NCBI GenBank assembly: GCA_045539595.1
Contig: JAZQFQ010000084.1
Span: forward strand, 1 to 64,000
DNA from: SIG701 sp045539595
GTDB taxonomy: Bacteria; Bacillota; Clostridia; Oscillospirales; CAG-272
DNA length: 64,000 nucleotides
Direction of reading: 5' to 3'
Below the pieces are notes generated by a model, which saw only the letters and a program-made list of their open reading frames with translations, did not search any database and had not been told where the DNA came from. Below, one piece after another: positions 7,602-15,106 of this stretch. The position numbers and the translations under genes are program-made. Position 1 is the first letter of the stretch, and every line of letters starts with the position of its first letter.

Positions 7602-8465
7602 TCAGGGATTGTTCCCGTGTTCGTCCTTTTCTTCAAATCCTTCGCCCAGCACCTGCGCCGCGTCGGAGATAATCATAAACGCACCCGGATCGATCTCGTG
7701 GACGGTCTGCTCCAGCATGTAGAGCTCGGATCGCTTGGTCACGCACATGACTACCGTCTTATCCTTGCCCGTGTACCATCCTTTTCCGTGCAGGACGGTG
7801 GCACCGCGATTGATCTTTTCCATGATGACATCGCTGATCTGTTCGTAATGATCCGATACGATGAAGGACAGCTTGGCCCGTCCCGCACCGTTCATCATGG
7901 CGTTCAGCGCCATGGAATAGGACAGCGCCGCCGCCACGGAGTGGATGATGCCGCTGAAATTATGCAAAGCGATGGCGGAGCCAACGATGATCATGGCATC
8001 CAGCGTCAGAAGGATGGAGCCGACGCTCCATTTTTTGATTTTCCGATTGATCAGATAGGCCGCCAGGTCTGAGCCGCCCGTGGTGAAGCCCCGGGGGAGC
8101 ATGACGCCGGCACCGGCCCCCATCAGCGCACCGCCGCAGAAGGCGCTGAGCAAAGCATCCTCGGAGGCGGCAGGCAAAAACTCCATAAGATCCGTGAAGA
8201 CGGATGTGACAAACACGCCGATGATGGTACGTGCCATGCCGCGCCATCCGCACAGACGGATGTTCAGAATAAGCAGAGGAATATTGATAAGCAGAATTCC
8301 CACGCCGACGGGCAGGGAAGTCAGTGCATGGACGGTGACCGCCAGACCGGACGCACCGCCCATAACCACATTCTTCGGGATCAAAAACAGGGAAAGCCCG
8401 GCACCGTACAGGATACTTCCGATGATGACAAGGGCGGCGTCTTTCCAAATATTTTTTCGATTCAT
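7602..8465 (-). CDS. YitT family membrane protein (DUF161 + DUF2179)
   Basis: 287 aa. Two repeats of the YitT membrane domain with family signatures NVVMGGASGLAV, GVGILLINIPLLI, MLPRGFTTGGSDLAAYLI and KWSVGSILLTLDAMII, followed by a C-terminal cytoplasmic DUF2179 domain (YEQISDVIMEKINRGATVLHGKGWYTGKDK, ending VHEIDPGAFMIISDAAQVLGEGF). The architecture and length match YitT/YpjC/YqfU proteins. Function is unknown; transport is assumed. ATG 8465 follows GGGAGG; upstream in-frame Met codons would add a non-membrane extension overlapping the divergent gene. The start region is divergent from the S1-domain gene. Confidence 0.88.
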   Translation of the reverse strand: MNRKNIWKDAALVIIGSILYGAGLSLFLIPKNVVMGGASGLAVTVHALTSLPVGVGILLINIPLLILNIRLCGWRGMARTIIGVFVTSVFTDLMEFLPAASEDALLSAFCGGALMGAGAGVMLPRGFTTGGSDLAAYLINRKIKKWSVGSILLTLDAMIIVGSAIALHNFSGIIHSVAAALSYSMALNAMMNGAGRAKLSFIVSDHYEQISDVIMEKINRGATVLHGKGWYTGKDKTVVMCVTKRSELYMLEQTVHEIDPGAFMIISDAAQVLGEGFEEKDEHGNNP

Positions 8466-8560
8466 AAAACCTCCCGGCCTCCCGGTCATAACGGCGGGGA
8501 CAGCCTCATAAGATATAGCATGCGGAATAATCCATTGACAGGGAAAAGAGGGGGCGCAAA

Positions 8561-9520
8561 ATGACGGATAAGCGATACTGTCCTGAGGGGATGCGGATGG
8601 GGAGTGCGGAAAACACGTGGCATACAGCATCTCGGGCGGGACTGCAGCGGGCAATGGAGCAGGGGCGGATTTTAGAGGGAATCGCGCGGATGTGCGATTG
8701 CACTGCCATGACGCTGCGGGTGGATTTGGGGGAATGTACGGGGATTATCGAACGGGATGAGGCGGCTTACAACCATGACGGGGGAGAAACGAAGGACATT
8801 GCCATCATCACCCGCGTGGGGAAGCCGGTTTGCTTCAAAGTCCAGCGCATCGAGGAGAGAGCGGGGCGTCCGGTGGCCTATCTGTCCCGCCGGGCGGCCC
8901 AGGAGGAATGTATGCGGGAGTGGGTCATGCACCGCGCTCCGGGGGATATCCTTCCGGCCAAAATCACCCACCTGGAGCCCTTCGGGGCCTTTGTGGATAT
9001 CGGGTGCGGAATTGTGTCCCTCCTTACGGTGGATTGTATCTCCGTGTCGCGGATTTCCCATCCATCCGAGCGGCTCACGCCCGGCGAGTCCATCATGGCG
9101 ATTGTGAAAAGCATCGATTACGAAACCGGGCGGGTGTATATGACCCATCGGGAACTGCTCGGCACATGGGAGGAAAACGTCTCTCGCTTTGCACCCACCC
9201 AGACGGTATCCGGCATCGTCCGCTCCATTGAGCCCTACGGGATTTTTGTGGAGCTGGCTCCCAATCTGGCGGGATTGGCAGAATTGCGGGAGGGCGTGTC
9301 GGTGGGGGATCGGTGCGCTGTGTACATAAAGAGTATTTTGCCGGAGCGGATGAAGATCAAATTGGTGATTATCGATGCCCACGCGGAAAGTCATCCGCAG
9401 AAAATGAATTATTTTGTGGATACGGCCGCGGTCCGGCATATGGGATATTGGCGGTATTCCCCCGAGGGATGCAGCAAATTGGTGGAAACCCGTTTTGATC
9501 CGGCCTCGGGGGCGGAATAA
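8561..9520 (+). CDS. S1 RNA-binding domain protein (ribosomal S1-like)
   Basis: 319 aa. It contains two clear S1 beta-barrels: GDILPAKITHLEPFGAFVDI (about residues 129-200) and QTVSGIVRSIEPYGIFVEL (about 211-275), plus a divergent N-terminal segment that may be a third, degenerate one. This matches the short Firmicute 'S1-like' proteins related to RpsA/YpfD, which bind mRNA or help translation; a role as true ribosomal protein S1 cannot be shown. No signal peptide. A weak GAGGGGG precedes the start. A hairpin terminator follows at 9534. Confidence 0.85.
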   Translation: MTDKRYCPEGMRMGSAENTWHTASRAGLQRAMEQGRILEGIARMCDCTAMTLRVDLGECTGIIERDEAAYNHDGGETKDIAIITRVGKPVCFKVQRIEERAGRPVAYLSRRAAQEECMREWVMHRAPGDILPAKITHLEPFGAFVDIGCGIVSLLTVDCISVSRISHPSERLTPGESIMAIVKSIDYETGRVYMTHRELLGTWEENVSRFAPTQTVSGIVRSIEPYGIFVELAPNLAGLAELREGVSVGDRCAVYIKSILPERMKIKLVIIDAHAESHPQKMNYFVDTAAVRHMGYWRYSPEGCSKLVETRFDPASGAE

Positions 9521-9533
9521 GAATATCATAAAG

Positions 9534-9559
9534 AAACCGATGGAGCGATCCGTCGGTTT
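9534..9559 (+). terminator. Terminator after the S1-domain gene
   Basis: AAACCGATGGA-GCGA-TCCGTCGGTTT hairpin (one G-T pair) followed by T-rich sequence. Confidence 0.75.
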
Positions 9560-9675
9560 TTGGGCTATTCGGGCAGAATTTACCATAATTAGTATATGCG
9601 ATTTTTGCCGGTTTGTCAAGGAGGCATGCGGCTGTCGGTAGTATTTCCCACGGGGGAAATGTTTATGAATGAGTC

Positions 9676-9704
9676 TTGACAACGGACGGTGCGCATAGTA
9701 GAAT
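9676..9704 (+). promoter_or_regulatory. Promoter of the LURP-one-like gene
   Basis: TTGACA (9676-9681), 17-nt spacer, TAGAAT (9699-9704), 30 nt ahead of the start codon. Confidence 0.75.
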
Positions 9705-9733
9705 AAAGTATATTTCGGAAGGAGGTGTCGGAT

Positions 9734-10204
9734 ATGAAAATGCTGTTTCGACAGCGATTCTTTTCGTGGTTTGACAGTTACGATATTTACAATGAGGCAG
9801 GGGAGACGCTCTATACCGTGGAGGGACAGTTTTCCTGGGGGCATTGCCTGCATATAAACGATGCTTCCGGCCGCCATGTGGCTACGGTGAAGCAGGTAGT
9901 TCTCACTTTTCTGCCCTGCTTTGAATTGTATATCGGCGAGGAGTGCGTAGGTACGGTGCAGAAGGAGTTTTCCTTCTTTCGCCCGTCTTTCACGGTGGAT
10001 TGCCGCGGATGGAATGTGGAGGGAGATTTCTTTGAGTGGGATTACGACATCTGCGACGAAGAGGGGAATACCGTGGCCTCCATCTCTAAAGAACTCTTCA
10101 ACTTCACGGATACCTATACCATCGACGTCCATGATCCCGTGGATTCTCTCCACGCACTGATGGTGGTGCTGGCCATCGACGCGGAGAAATGTTCCCGAAA
10201 TTGA
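9734..10204 (+). CDS. LURP-one-related / DUF567-type protein
   Basis: 156 aa. The pattern MLFRQRFFSWFDSYDIYNE, then GETLYTVEGQ, then DASGRHVATVKQ, then FSFFRPSFTVDCRGWNVEGD and YDICDEEGNTVASISKE is that of the LURP-one-related family, a 12-stranded barrel related to Tubby C-terminal domains and phospholipid scramblases. The physiological role in Firmicutes is unknown; membrane or phospholipid association is only inferred from the fold. ATG 9734 has AAGGAGGT 7 nt upstream, better than the GTG at 9725 that lies within the ribosome site. Confidence 0.8.
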   Translation: MKMLFRQRFFSWFDSYDIYNEAGETLYTVEGQFSWGHCLHINDASGRHVATVKQVVLTFLPCFELYIGEECVGTVQKEFSFFRPSFTVDCRGWNVEGDFFEWDYDICDEEGNTVASISKELFNFTDTYTIDVHDPVDSLHALMVVLAIDAEKCSRN

Positions 10205-10210
10205 AACAGA

Positions 10211-10236
10211 AAGGCTGTCGCCTGTGCGACAGCCTT
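10211..10236. terminator. Bidirectional terminator
   Basis: AAGGCTGTCG / CGACAGCCTT hairpin followed by T-rich tail. It serves the convergent genes ending at 10204 and 10242. Confidence 0.8.
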
Positions 10237-10241
10237 AGTTT

Positions 10242-11054
10242 TTATTTTGTTTCACCCGTAAGAGGAACAATCTCCAAAAACGGCTCGATGTCGTAGGAGG
10301 CAATCAGAAGCTCATAGGGCGTTCCCTCATGGGTGAAGCGGATACGGTAGTAATCGTTCATGCAGTATTCGTCATTCTCACAGGCTTCGATGTTATACGG
10401 AGCGTATTTCCCTTCGTTATGCGGTGTTTCCTTATCCCAGTCGGCAAAGCGGATCTTTTCATTCACCCGAACAAACTCTTCAATGGAGGCAATCGGCACG
10501 GCATACACCCGGGTTGCGCTGTACAGGCACAGATTGCCGTCCTCTTCAAATACATGACTGAATTCGGCCAGGTAGGCACCGCTTGCGTAGTAGTTTTTCT
10601 GCACGCCGTCCTTTTCTTCGTAAAGATAGGCAAAAATATCCACTCTCGGTGCCCTCTCCGGCACGTGGAGTGCCCGTGCGCAGCGATCGTAGAAACGGTC
10701 GATCTTATCACTCTCCGCATCGGTGGATTTTTTACGGATTTTATTATTCAGAATCACATTCACAGCGATGATCGCCATTATGACGATACATATACTGCCT
10801 ACGATTTCGGTTTTGTACGGCTGCAGAGCCGGGATCTCGCACAGAATGAATCCCAGGATCACCAAAAACGGGATAGCAATAACGCTGTATACGACAGATT
10901 TAACGGGTCCCATCAAAACTTTGTGATAATGATCGTTCAGTTCTTTTTCTTCCGCCTGCATTCTTGTATCGATCTGGCGGAGAAGCAGATCCCCGCAATC
11001 GTACGCATCGGTTTTCCCATCCAGGTTCAGACAGAACATATTCTTTCTTTCCAT
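10242..11054 (-). CDS. Membrane protein of unknown function (two TM segments)
   Basis: 270 aa. After an acidic/charged N-terminal 45 residues there are two adjacent membrane helices (SVVYSVIAIPFLVILGFIL and IVGSICIVIMAIIAVNVIL), then a soluble domain of about 160 residues that begins DAESDKIDRFYDRCARALHVP. The soluble part (LCLYSATRVYAVPIASIEEF, YRIRFTHEGTPYELLIASYD) resembles a PH-like domain of bacterial membrane proteins; this is a pattern impression only. ATG 11054 follows GGGAGG; the upstream Met lacks a ribosome site. No recognised family. It stands alone between two terminators. Confidence 0.65.
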   Translation of the reverse strand: MERKNMFCLNLDGKTDAYDCGDLLLRQIDTRMQAEEKELNDHYHKVLMGPVKSVVYSVIAIPFLVILGFILCEIPALQPYKTEIVGSICIVIMAIIAVNVILNNKIRKKSTDAESDKIDRFYDRCARALHVPERAPRVDIFAYLYEEKDGVQKNYYASGAYLAEFSHVFEEDGNLCLYSATRVYAVPIASIEEFVRVNEKIRFADWDKETPHNEGKYAPYNIEACENDEYCMNDYYRIRFTHEGTPYELLIASYDIEPFLEIVPLTGETK

Positions 11055-11125
11055 AGTTTTCCTCCCATACGGTGTTGTCAAAAACTATTGTAACACAGCC
11101 AAGGCAATCCGTCAATAAAAATGAA

Positions 11126-11161
11126 AAAGGACTGCCGCATGTACCGGACGGCAGTCCCTTT
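11126..11161. terminator. Terminator of the transaldolase-like gene
   Basis: AAAGGACTGCCG / CGGCAGTCCCTTT stem-loop with A and T tails, 17 nt past the stop of the minus-strand aldolase gene; it could also end the transcript of the 10242-11054 gene's neighbours in the other direction. Confidence 0.75.
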
Positions 11162-11177
11162 TCTGTATATGGAAAGA

Positions 11178-11861
11178 TTATGCGTTAAGCAGAGTGTCGA
11201 TGCTGGCACCACCGTACACTTCGTTCCAGTGACGGTCGAAGGTCTCCAGAGACAGATCGGTCATGGGGTGAGATACGATACCGTCGAACAACTCGGGTGC
11301 GATGGTAACGCTCTGTGCACCGGCTTCCATGATGGACTCAACCTGCAGGATGTTCTTGAAGCTTGCGCCCAGAATCTTGCAGTCGATGTTGCTGGCGTCG
11401 AACAGGTTTACGATGGCGTGAACCAGCTGCTCACCGTCGCCGCAGATGGAGTCGAAACGGTTGATGTAGGGAGCCACGTAGTCTGCACCGCTGCAAGCGC
11501 AGAGCATAGCCTGCTGGGGAGAGAAGATAGCGGTTGCGGTAACCAGGAAGCCCTCGTTCTTCAGCATGGGGATGGCGCGCAGGCCTTCGCGGCATACGGG
11601 AACCTTGATAGCCAGGGGATCGCCAACCAGAAGGCGAACCGCTCTTGCCTCGGCAAGGATGCCCTCAGCGGTCTTGGCAACAGCCTGTACCTGAAGCAGA
11701 CGCTTCTGGGTGATTACGTTACGGATACCGGTCAGGATCTTCTTCAGATCTTCCTTCTCCTTGCAGATGATGGAGGGGTTGGTGGTTACACCGGTGATGG
11801 GGAAAGAACGGCAAATGGCGTCGATTGCGGGGATGTTGGCACTGTCAATAAAATACTGCAT
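11178..11861 (-). CDS. Transaldolase / fructose-6-phosphate aldolase family
   Basis: 227 aa, the length of the short TalC/FSA group of transaldolases. A TIM-barrel enzyme forming a Schiff base on Lys of DPLAIKVPV (about residue 88). The start MQYFIDSANIPAI and TGVTTNPSII are the classical N-terminal motif with the phosphate-binding Asp and Thr-Asn; SGADYVAPYINRFD and ILGASFKN follow as expected, and AQSVTIAPELFDGIVSHPMTD closes the barrel. FSA cleaves fructose 6-phosphate, while transaldolase transfers dihydroxyacetone between sugar phosphates; sequence alone does not decide. Expressed from its own consensus promoter, which contains a palindromic spacer. Confidence 0.85.
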   Translation of the reverse strand: MQYFIDSANIPAIDAICRSFPITGVTTNPSIICKEKEDLKKILTGIRNVITQKRLLQVQAVAKTAEGILAEARAVRLLVGDPLAIKVPVCREGLRAIPMLKNEGFLVTATAIFSPQQAMLCACSGADYVAPYINRFDSICGDGEQLVHAIVNLFDASNIDCKILGASFKNILQVESIMEAGAQSVTIAPELFDGIVSHPMTDLSLETFDRHWNEVYGGASIDTLLNA

Positions 11862-11907
11862 AGTGATTTATGTTCCTTTTTCACATTAATTTTATGTTAC
11901 TAATGTT

Positions 11908-11936
11908 ATTATAACACCATGCCCGGGCATTGTCAA
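11908..11936 (-). promoter_or_regulatory. Promoter of the transaldolase gene with palindromic spacer
   Basis: On the minus strand: TTGACA (11936-11931), 17-nt spacer, TATAAT (11913-11908). The spacer contains the perfect palindrome ATGCCCGGGCAT (11919-11930), a candidate operator. Confidence 0.8.
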
Positions 11937-12011
11937 TAAAAATGTTGCACATATTTTGTGCAATAATTACAGGATGTTTTGTGCTTGACGAAAAAGGGCA
12001 GCAAATACCTA

Positions 12012-12040
12012 TTGCTATTTCCGATGGTTTGGTGTATAAT
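12012..12040 (+). promoter_or_regulatory. Promoter of smpB-ssrA
   Basis: TTGCTA (12012-12017), 17-nt spacer, TATAAT (12035-12040), 40 nt ahead of the smpB start. Probably also feeds ssrA, which begins 15 nt after smpB. Confidence 0.75.
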
Positions 12041-12079
12041 AGTATACGGACACAGATTTTTTCACAGGAGGGACAGCGT

Positions 12080-12562
12080 ATGGCGGAGAAAAACAAGGGC
12101 GGCCGCAAGATCATCGCCCAGAATCGCAAGGCCTATCACGAGTATTTCGTGGAAGATACCTATGAAGCCGGCATCGCGCTGTTCGGTACCGAGGTGAAAA
12201 GTCTGCGTGCCGGTCAGGTCAATCTGAAGGATTCTTACTGCGAGATCCGGGACGGTGAATTGTTCGCCACCGGCATCCACATCTCCCCCTACGAGAAGGG
12301 CAATATCTACAACCGGGATCCCTTGCGGGATCGGAAACTGCTGATGCATCGGCGGGAGATCATGCGGCTCCACGGTCTGGTGGCCAGGGACGGCTATACG
12401 CTGATTCCACTGTCCCTCTATTTCTCCTCCTCTCGTGTAAAAGTGGAAGTGGGACTGTGCCGCGGTAAGAAACTGTACGATAAGCGGGATGCCGAGGCGA
12501 AGAAGCAGGCGGACCGTACCATCGAGCGGTACACCAAATCCAGGGGACGGGATTACGATTGA
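12080..12562 (+). CDS. smpB: SsrA-binding protein SmpB
   Basis: 160 aa. SmpB binds the tRNA-like part of tmRNA and takes the place of the codon-anticodon helix during trans-translation. The signatures are IAQNRKAYHEYFVEDTYEAG, GTEVKSLRAGQVNLKDSY, and the C-terminal KKLYDKRDAEAKKQADR tail that reaches down the mRNA channel. Length and order are typical. ATG 12080 follows AGGAGGGA; the in-frame Met codons upstream lie before the promoter. It directly precedes ssrA, as in many Firmicutes. Confidence 0.96.
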   Translation: MAEKNKGGRKIIAQNRKAYHEYFVEDTYEAGIALFGTEVKSLRAGQVNLKDSYCEIRDGELFATGIHISPYEKGNIYNRDPLRDRKLLMHRREIMRLHGLVARDGYTLIPLSLYFSSSRVKVEVGLCRGKKLYDKRDAEAKKQADRTIERYTKSRGRDYD

Positions 12563-12577
12563 CATCTCCATCTCCAT

Positions 12578-12941
12578 GGGGGCGTAAAGGTTTCGACGGG
12601 GATCTTGAGACGTGATAAGCGGGTAGAGGTTGGGGAACCTCTTAAATCATCCCTAACTTAAAATTAAACGCAAACACTGAATTTGCAGCTGCCTAACGGC
12701 AGTATGCGGCTATAAGCCGCTCGTCCGCGTTATGAGTGCTGCGGCATAACCCCGGGCGTCAATTTAGCAGCGAACGTGAACCGAGATTTTGCTTTTGTAT
12801 CGGTCATGCATTAAAAGGCTACCGCGTGAAGGGGCCCGGGTATCGGCGCCTTCACCGGGAAATTTTGTAGGTACCCTGCACCCGGAGAAAGTTGCGTTAA
12901 TGGGTTTTCGGACGTGGGTTCGATTCCCACCGCCTCCACCA
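12578..12941 (+). ncRNA. ssrA: Transfer-messenger RNA (tmRNA)
   Basis: 364 nt. It begins GGGGGCGTAAAGG followed by TTTCGACGGGGAT and ends GTGGGTTCGATTCCCAC then CGCCTCCACCA; the first seven bases pair with CGCCTCC to form the tRNA-like acceptor stem, and the T-arm is intact. The tag frame reads GCA AAC ACT GAA TTT GCA GCT GCC TAA (from about 12669), giving ANTEFAAA, shorter than usual and ending AAA instead of the common ALAA. The CCA end is encoded. A strong hairpin terminator follows directly. The 3' end sequence recurs three more times downstream. Confidence 0.96.
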
Positions 12942-12942
12942 A

Positions 12943-12976
12943 AAACAAAAGGGCCATGAGGCCCTTTTTGTTTTTG
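12943..12976 (+). terminator. tmRNA terminator
   Basis: A-rich run, GGGCC-ATGA-GGCCC hairpin (12951-12964), then TTTTTGTTTTT, directly after the tmRNA CCA end. Confidence 0.85.
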
Positions 12977-12979
12977 GTG

Positions 12980-13201
12980 GAGCATTGAAATGGGAATCGA
13001 AAGCCCGTGCCTATGTCGGTACGACAGGCAAAAACACTCCGGGGGAGTGTTTTTAGGGCGTAGCGCTGCAGTGGCTGACAATGTGCGCTACGGAAACGAC
13101 CGTGAGCGCCAAAACGCGTTTTGGCGAAACCGAGAAACTATTGACTGCCCCACCGCCTCCACCAAACAAAAGAGCCGAAAGGCTCTTTTTGTTTTTGGTG
13201 T
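12980..13201 (+). repeat. 222-bp tandem repeat, copy 1, carrying a tmRNA 3'-end copy
   Basis: Runs from GAGCATTGAAATGGGAATCG to the T-rich end of a GAGCC/GGCTC terminator hairpin. Near its end it contains CCCCACCGCCTCCACCAAA (about 13148-13166), the 3' end of ssrA, without the preceding T-arm. Inside are AAAAACACTCC/GGAGTGTTTTT (hairpin) and CCAAAACGCGTTTTGG (palindrome). Copy 2 follows directly and differs at only a handful of positions. Confidence 0.9.
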
Positions 13202-13423
13202 GAGCATTGAAATGGGAATCGAAAGCCCATGCCTATGTCGGTACGACAGGCAAAAACACTCCGGGGGAGTGTTTTTAGGGCGTAGTGCTGCAGTGGCTGA
13301 CAATGTGCGCAACAGAAACGGCCGTGAGCGCCAAAACGCGTTTTGGCGAAACCGAGAAACTATTGACTGCCCCACCGCCTCCACCAAACAAAAGAGCCGA
13401 AAGGCTCTTTTTTGTTTTTGGTG
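13202..13423 (+). repeat. 222-bp tandem repeat, copy 2
   Basis: Offset from copy 1 by exactly 222 bp, with substitutions such as CCCGTG to CCCATG and GCTACGG to GCAACAG. It also ends in the tmRNA-derived CCCCACCGCCTCCACCAAA (13370-13388) and a terminator hairpin. Because 222 is a multiple of three, an apparent repeat open frame spans both copies; no ribosome site or family supports it as a gene. Confidence 0.9.
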
Positions 13424-13515
13424 TGAGATGGGGAAGGGAGACTCATTTTTCTCCCGTTGTAAATGAATGATCGAGCGATTAAACGATCTGTTGAGCACGC
13501 TAACACATGGCGTTA

Positions 13516-13544
13516 TTGACCGAAAATCCAGTCAATGCTATAAT
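13516..13544 (+). promoter_or_regulatory. Promoter of the XRE regulator
   Basis: TTGACC (13516-13521), 17-nt spacer, TATAAT (13539-13544), 47 nt ahead of the start codon. Confidence 0.8.
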
Positions 13545-13590
13545 CTAATCACAGATGGCCATCTGAACGTCATAAAGGAGATATACTTTC

Positions 13591-14712
13591 ATGAAACTAT
13601 ATATTGCAGATGTGATAGCAAAACGCCGCCGCGAATTGAATCTGACACAGGAAGAACTCGCATCCAGAATCGGTGTATCAGCGCAGGCGGTTTCCAATTG
13701 GGAGAGAAAAACCGGATACCCGGATGTTCTTCTCATCCCTGCCCTTGCCAATGCTTTGGGCATATCCACCGATGCGTTGTTCGGGGTTGGCAATCAGTCC
13801 GATGCTGAAATTCTTGAGCAATTCAAGGGTGAGTTGCGGCAGATGGCAACGCAAGAAGAACAAAAGGAATGCTTGATGCGGTATTATCATCAGTATCCAA
13901 ACACGTATTGCATTTTGGAATGGATCATTTGGATGGTCTATCGGGAATACCGTGACGATCTCAAACTGATCACATTAGCCAAGCAACTGGGCCGCCGCAT
14001 TCTTGCGGAGTGCACGGATGCAGGTTTCCGCATTACCGCAGGGAAGGTGCTGGCATTTATTTGTGACGATGATGAGGCGCAGGAATATATCAACACATTT
14101 GATGAGCACGTACCTGTACGTCCCAATATTATCGGCCGCCGACTGTGGGACAAACAAGATTATACCTCGGCGCATGACTATTTTGACTTGGAAATGGTTT
14201 TGCTGTTTCAATATATCGTTGGAAGAAGTTCATACTGTGCGGATGTGCCGGAGCAAGCAATAAAATGGAACGAATTACTCATTGATTTGCTGAAAACAAT
14301 TGGAAACGGAAATGTCCCTGAGGGATGGCTCGGCAATTACGGTTTGACACTTATACGTTTGGCAGCTGCCCAGTTTGCCTGCGGTAATAAAGACCTTGGA
14401 TACAAAAATCTCGAGGAAGCATTGAAAATCTACGAAAAGTGGTATTCATTTTCAAAAGCCGAAAAACTTTCGGTAGGCAGACTGTCTCTGTTTGATAACA
14501 TTCGTTTTTCCAGAGCCGAGTCTAACAGCACAGTCTATATTGGGGACAATCCGTATGAGTATTACGGAATTTGGGAGACCAATGTGTCCGCACCGCTTAC
14601 CGCTGAATCGGGTTGGAACTGGTTTGACACGGTAAGAGATGAAGAACGGTTTGCGGAGATCATGAACGCTGCTATAGAACTGGAGCGAAAGTATACTATT
14701 GCACAGTCATAA
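13591..14712 (+). CDS. XRE family transcriptional regulator with long helical C-terminal domain
   Basis: 373 aa. Residues 1-65 form a Cro/CI-type helix-turn-helix: KRRRELNLTQEELASRIGVS, then AQAVSNWERKTGYPDVLLIP and LANALGISTDALFG. The remaining 300 residues are mostly alpha-helical and TPR-like in pattern (YYHQYPNTYCILEWIIWM, QAIKWNELLIDLL, ACGNKDLGYKNLEEALKIYEKWY), as in regulators that read peptides or protein partners; no specific family is recognised. AAAGGAGA lies upstream of the ATG. It is the only gene between the tmRNA-end copies at 13370 and 14729, so it may be the last remaining cargo of an integrated element. Its sequence is less GC-rich than flanking genes. Confidence 0.8.
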   Translation: MKLYIADVIAKRRRELNLTQEELASRIGVSAQAVSNWERKTGYPDVLLIPALANALGISTDALFGVGNQSDAEILEQFKGELRQMATQEEQKECLMRYYHQYPNTYCILEWIIWMVYREYRDDLKLITLAKQLGRRILAECTDAGFRITAGKVLAFICDDDEAQEYINTFDEHVPVRPNIIGRRLWDKQDYTSAHDYFDLEMVLLFQYIVGRSSYCADVPEQAIKWNELLIDLLKTIGNGNVPEGWLGNYGLTLIRLAAAQFACGNKDLGYKNLEEALKIYEKWYSFSKAEKLSVGRLSLFDNIRFSRAESNSTVYIGDNPYEYYGIWETNVSAPLTAESGWNWFDTVRDEERFAEIMNAAIELERKYTIAQS

Positions 14713-14728
14713 TCCCCCTTGCATCCTG

Positions 14729-14747
14729 CCCCACCGCCTCCACCAAA
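14729..14747 (+). repeat. Copy of the tmRNA 3' end (att-like site)
   Basis: CCCCACCGCCTCCACCAAA matches the last bases of ssrA (12929-12943) apart from the first base, and the two copies in the 222-bp repeats. It lies 17 nt past the XRE stop codon and is followed by a new terminator hairpin, the arrangement expected of the distal attachment site of an element integrated into ssrA. Confidence 0.75.
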
Positions 14748-14795
14748 AACACCATTGAAAGCCAAACTGCCGCACTCGTTCTCAATGGTGTTTTT
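14745..14795 (+). terminator. Terminator beside the distal att-like site
   Basis: AAAAACACCATTGA (14745-14758) pairs with TCAATGGTGTTTTT (14782-14795) around a 23-nt loop, ending in a T run. Confidence 0.8.
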
Positions 14796-14873
14796 ATTAT
14801 AAAATCCAGTACTTGTGCGGCTTTTCGAGGCCACATTATCTTCTTCCTTACGGTGTGGAGACTGCAGCCACAG

Positions 14874-14909
14874 AAAAGGCACACTTCAAAAATGGAATGT
14901 GCCTTTTTT
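14874..14909. terminator. Intergenic hairpin terminator
   Basis: AAAAGGCACA-C-TTC / GAATGTGCCTTTT with a T7 tail. A second small hairpin without T tract (CCCCCGGTTCAACCGGGGG, 14936-14954) follows. No gene is seen in the 394 nt between the XRE regulator and the sigma factor. Confidence 0.7.
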
Positions 14910-15106
14910 TGGCGACATTAAGGCGTGGAAATAAACCCCCGGTTCAACCGGGGGAAGATAAAAACTTTAGTATACGTAAAAAACCTCCATGGTAAAGGAA
15001 GGGAAATGTGTTAAAATATAAAAAATATCTCCGTTTTGTCACAAACACATCCTTCTCATCGTTATGATTCGTGTCCGGACGAAAACCCACGGAAAGGAGT
15101 TATGGT

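Noticed and set aside
12990..13466. Plus-strand frame with two 74-residue repeats
   Set aside because: It exists only because the 222-bp repeat length is a multiple of three; it runs through terminator hairpins and lacks a ribosome site and any family.
12764..13498. Minus-strand open frames across tmRNA and the 222-bp repeats (including a frame with GGGGNRTHVRK)
   Set aside because: They are translations of the tmRNA 3' end and its copies; such frames are well-known false genes, have no ribosome site, and overlap an RNA gene.
12943..14747. CRISPR array or phage att cluster with integrase
   Set aside because: The repeats are only two 222-bp units plus short tmRNA-end copies with no spacer pattern, and no integrase, Cas or phage gene is present in the window.
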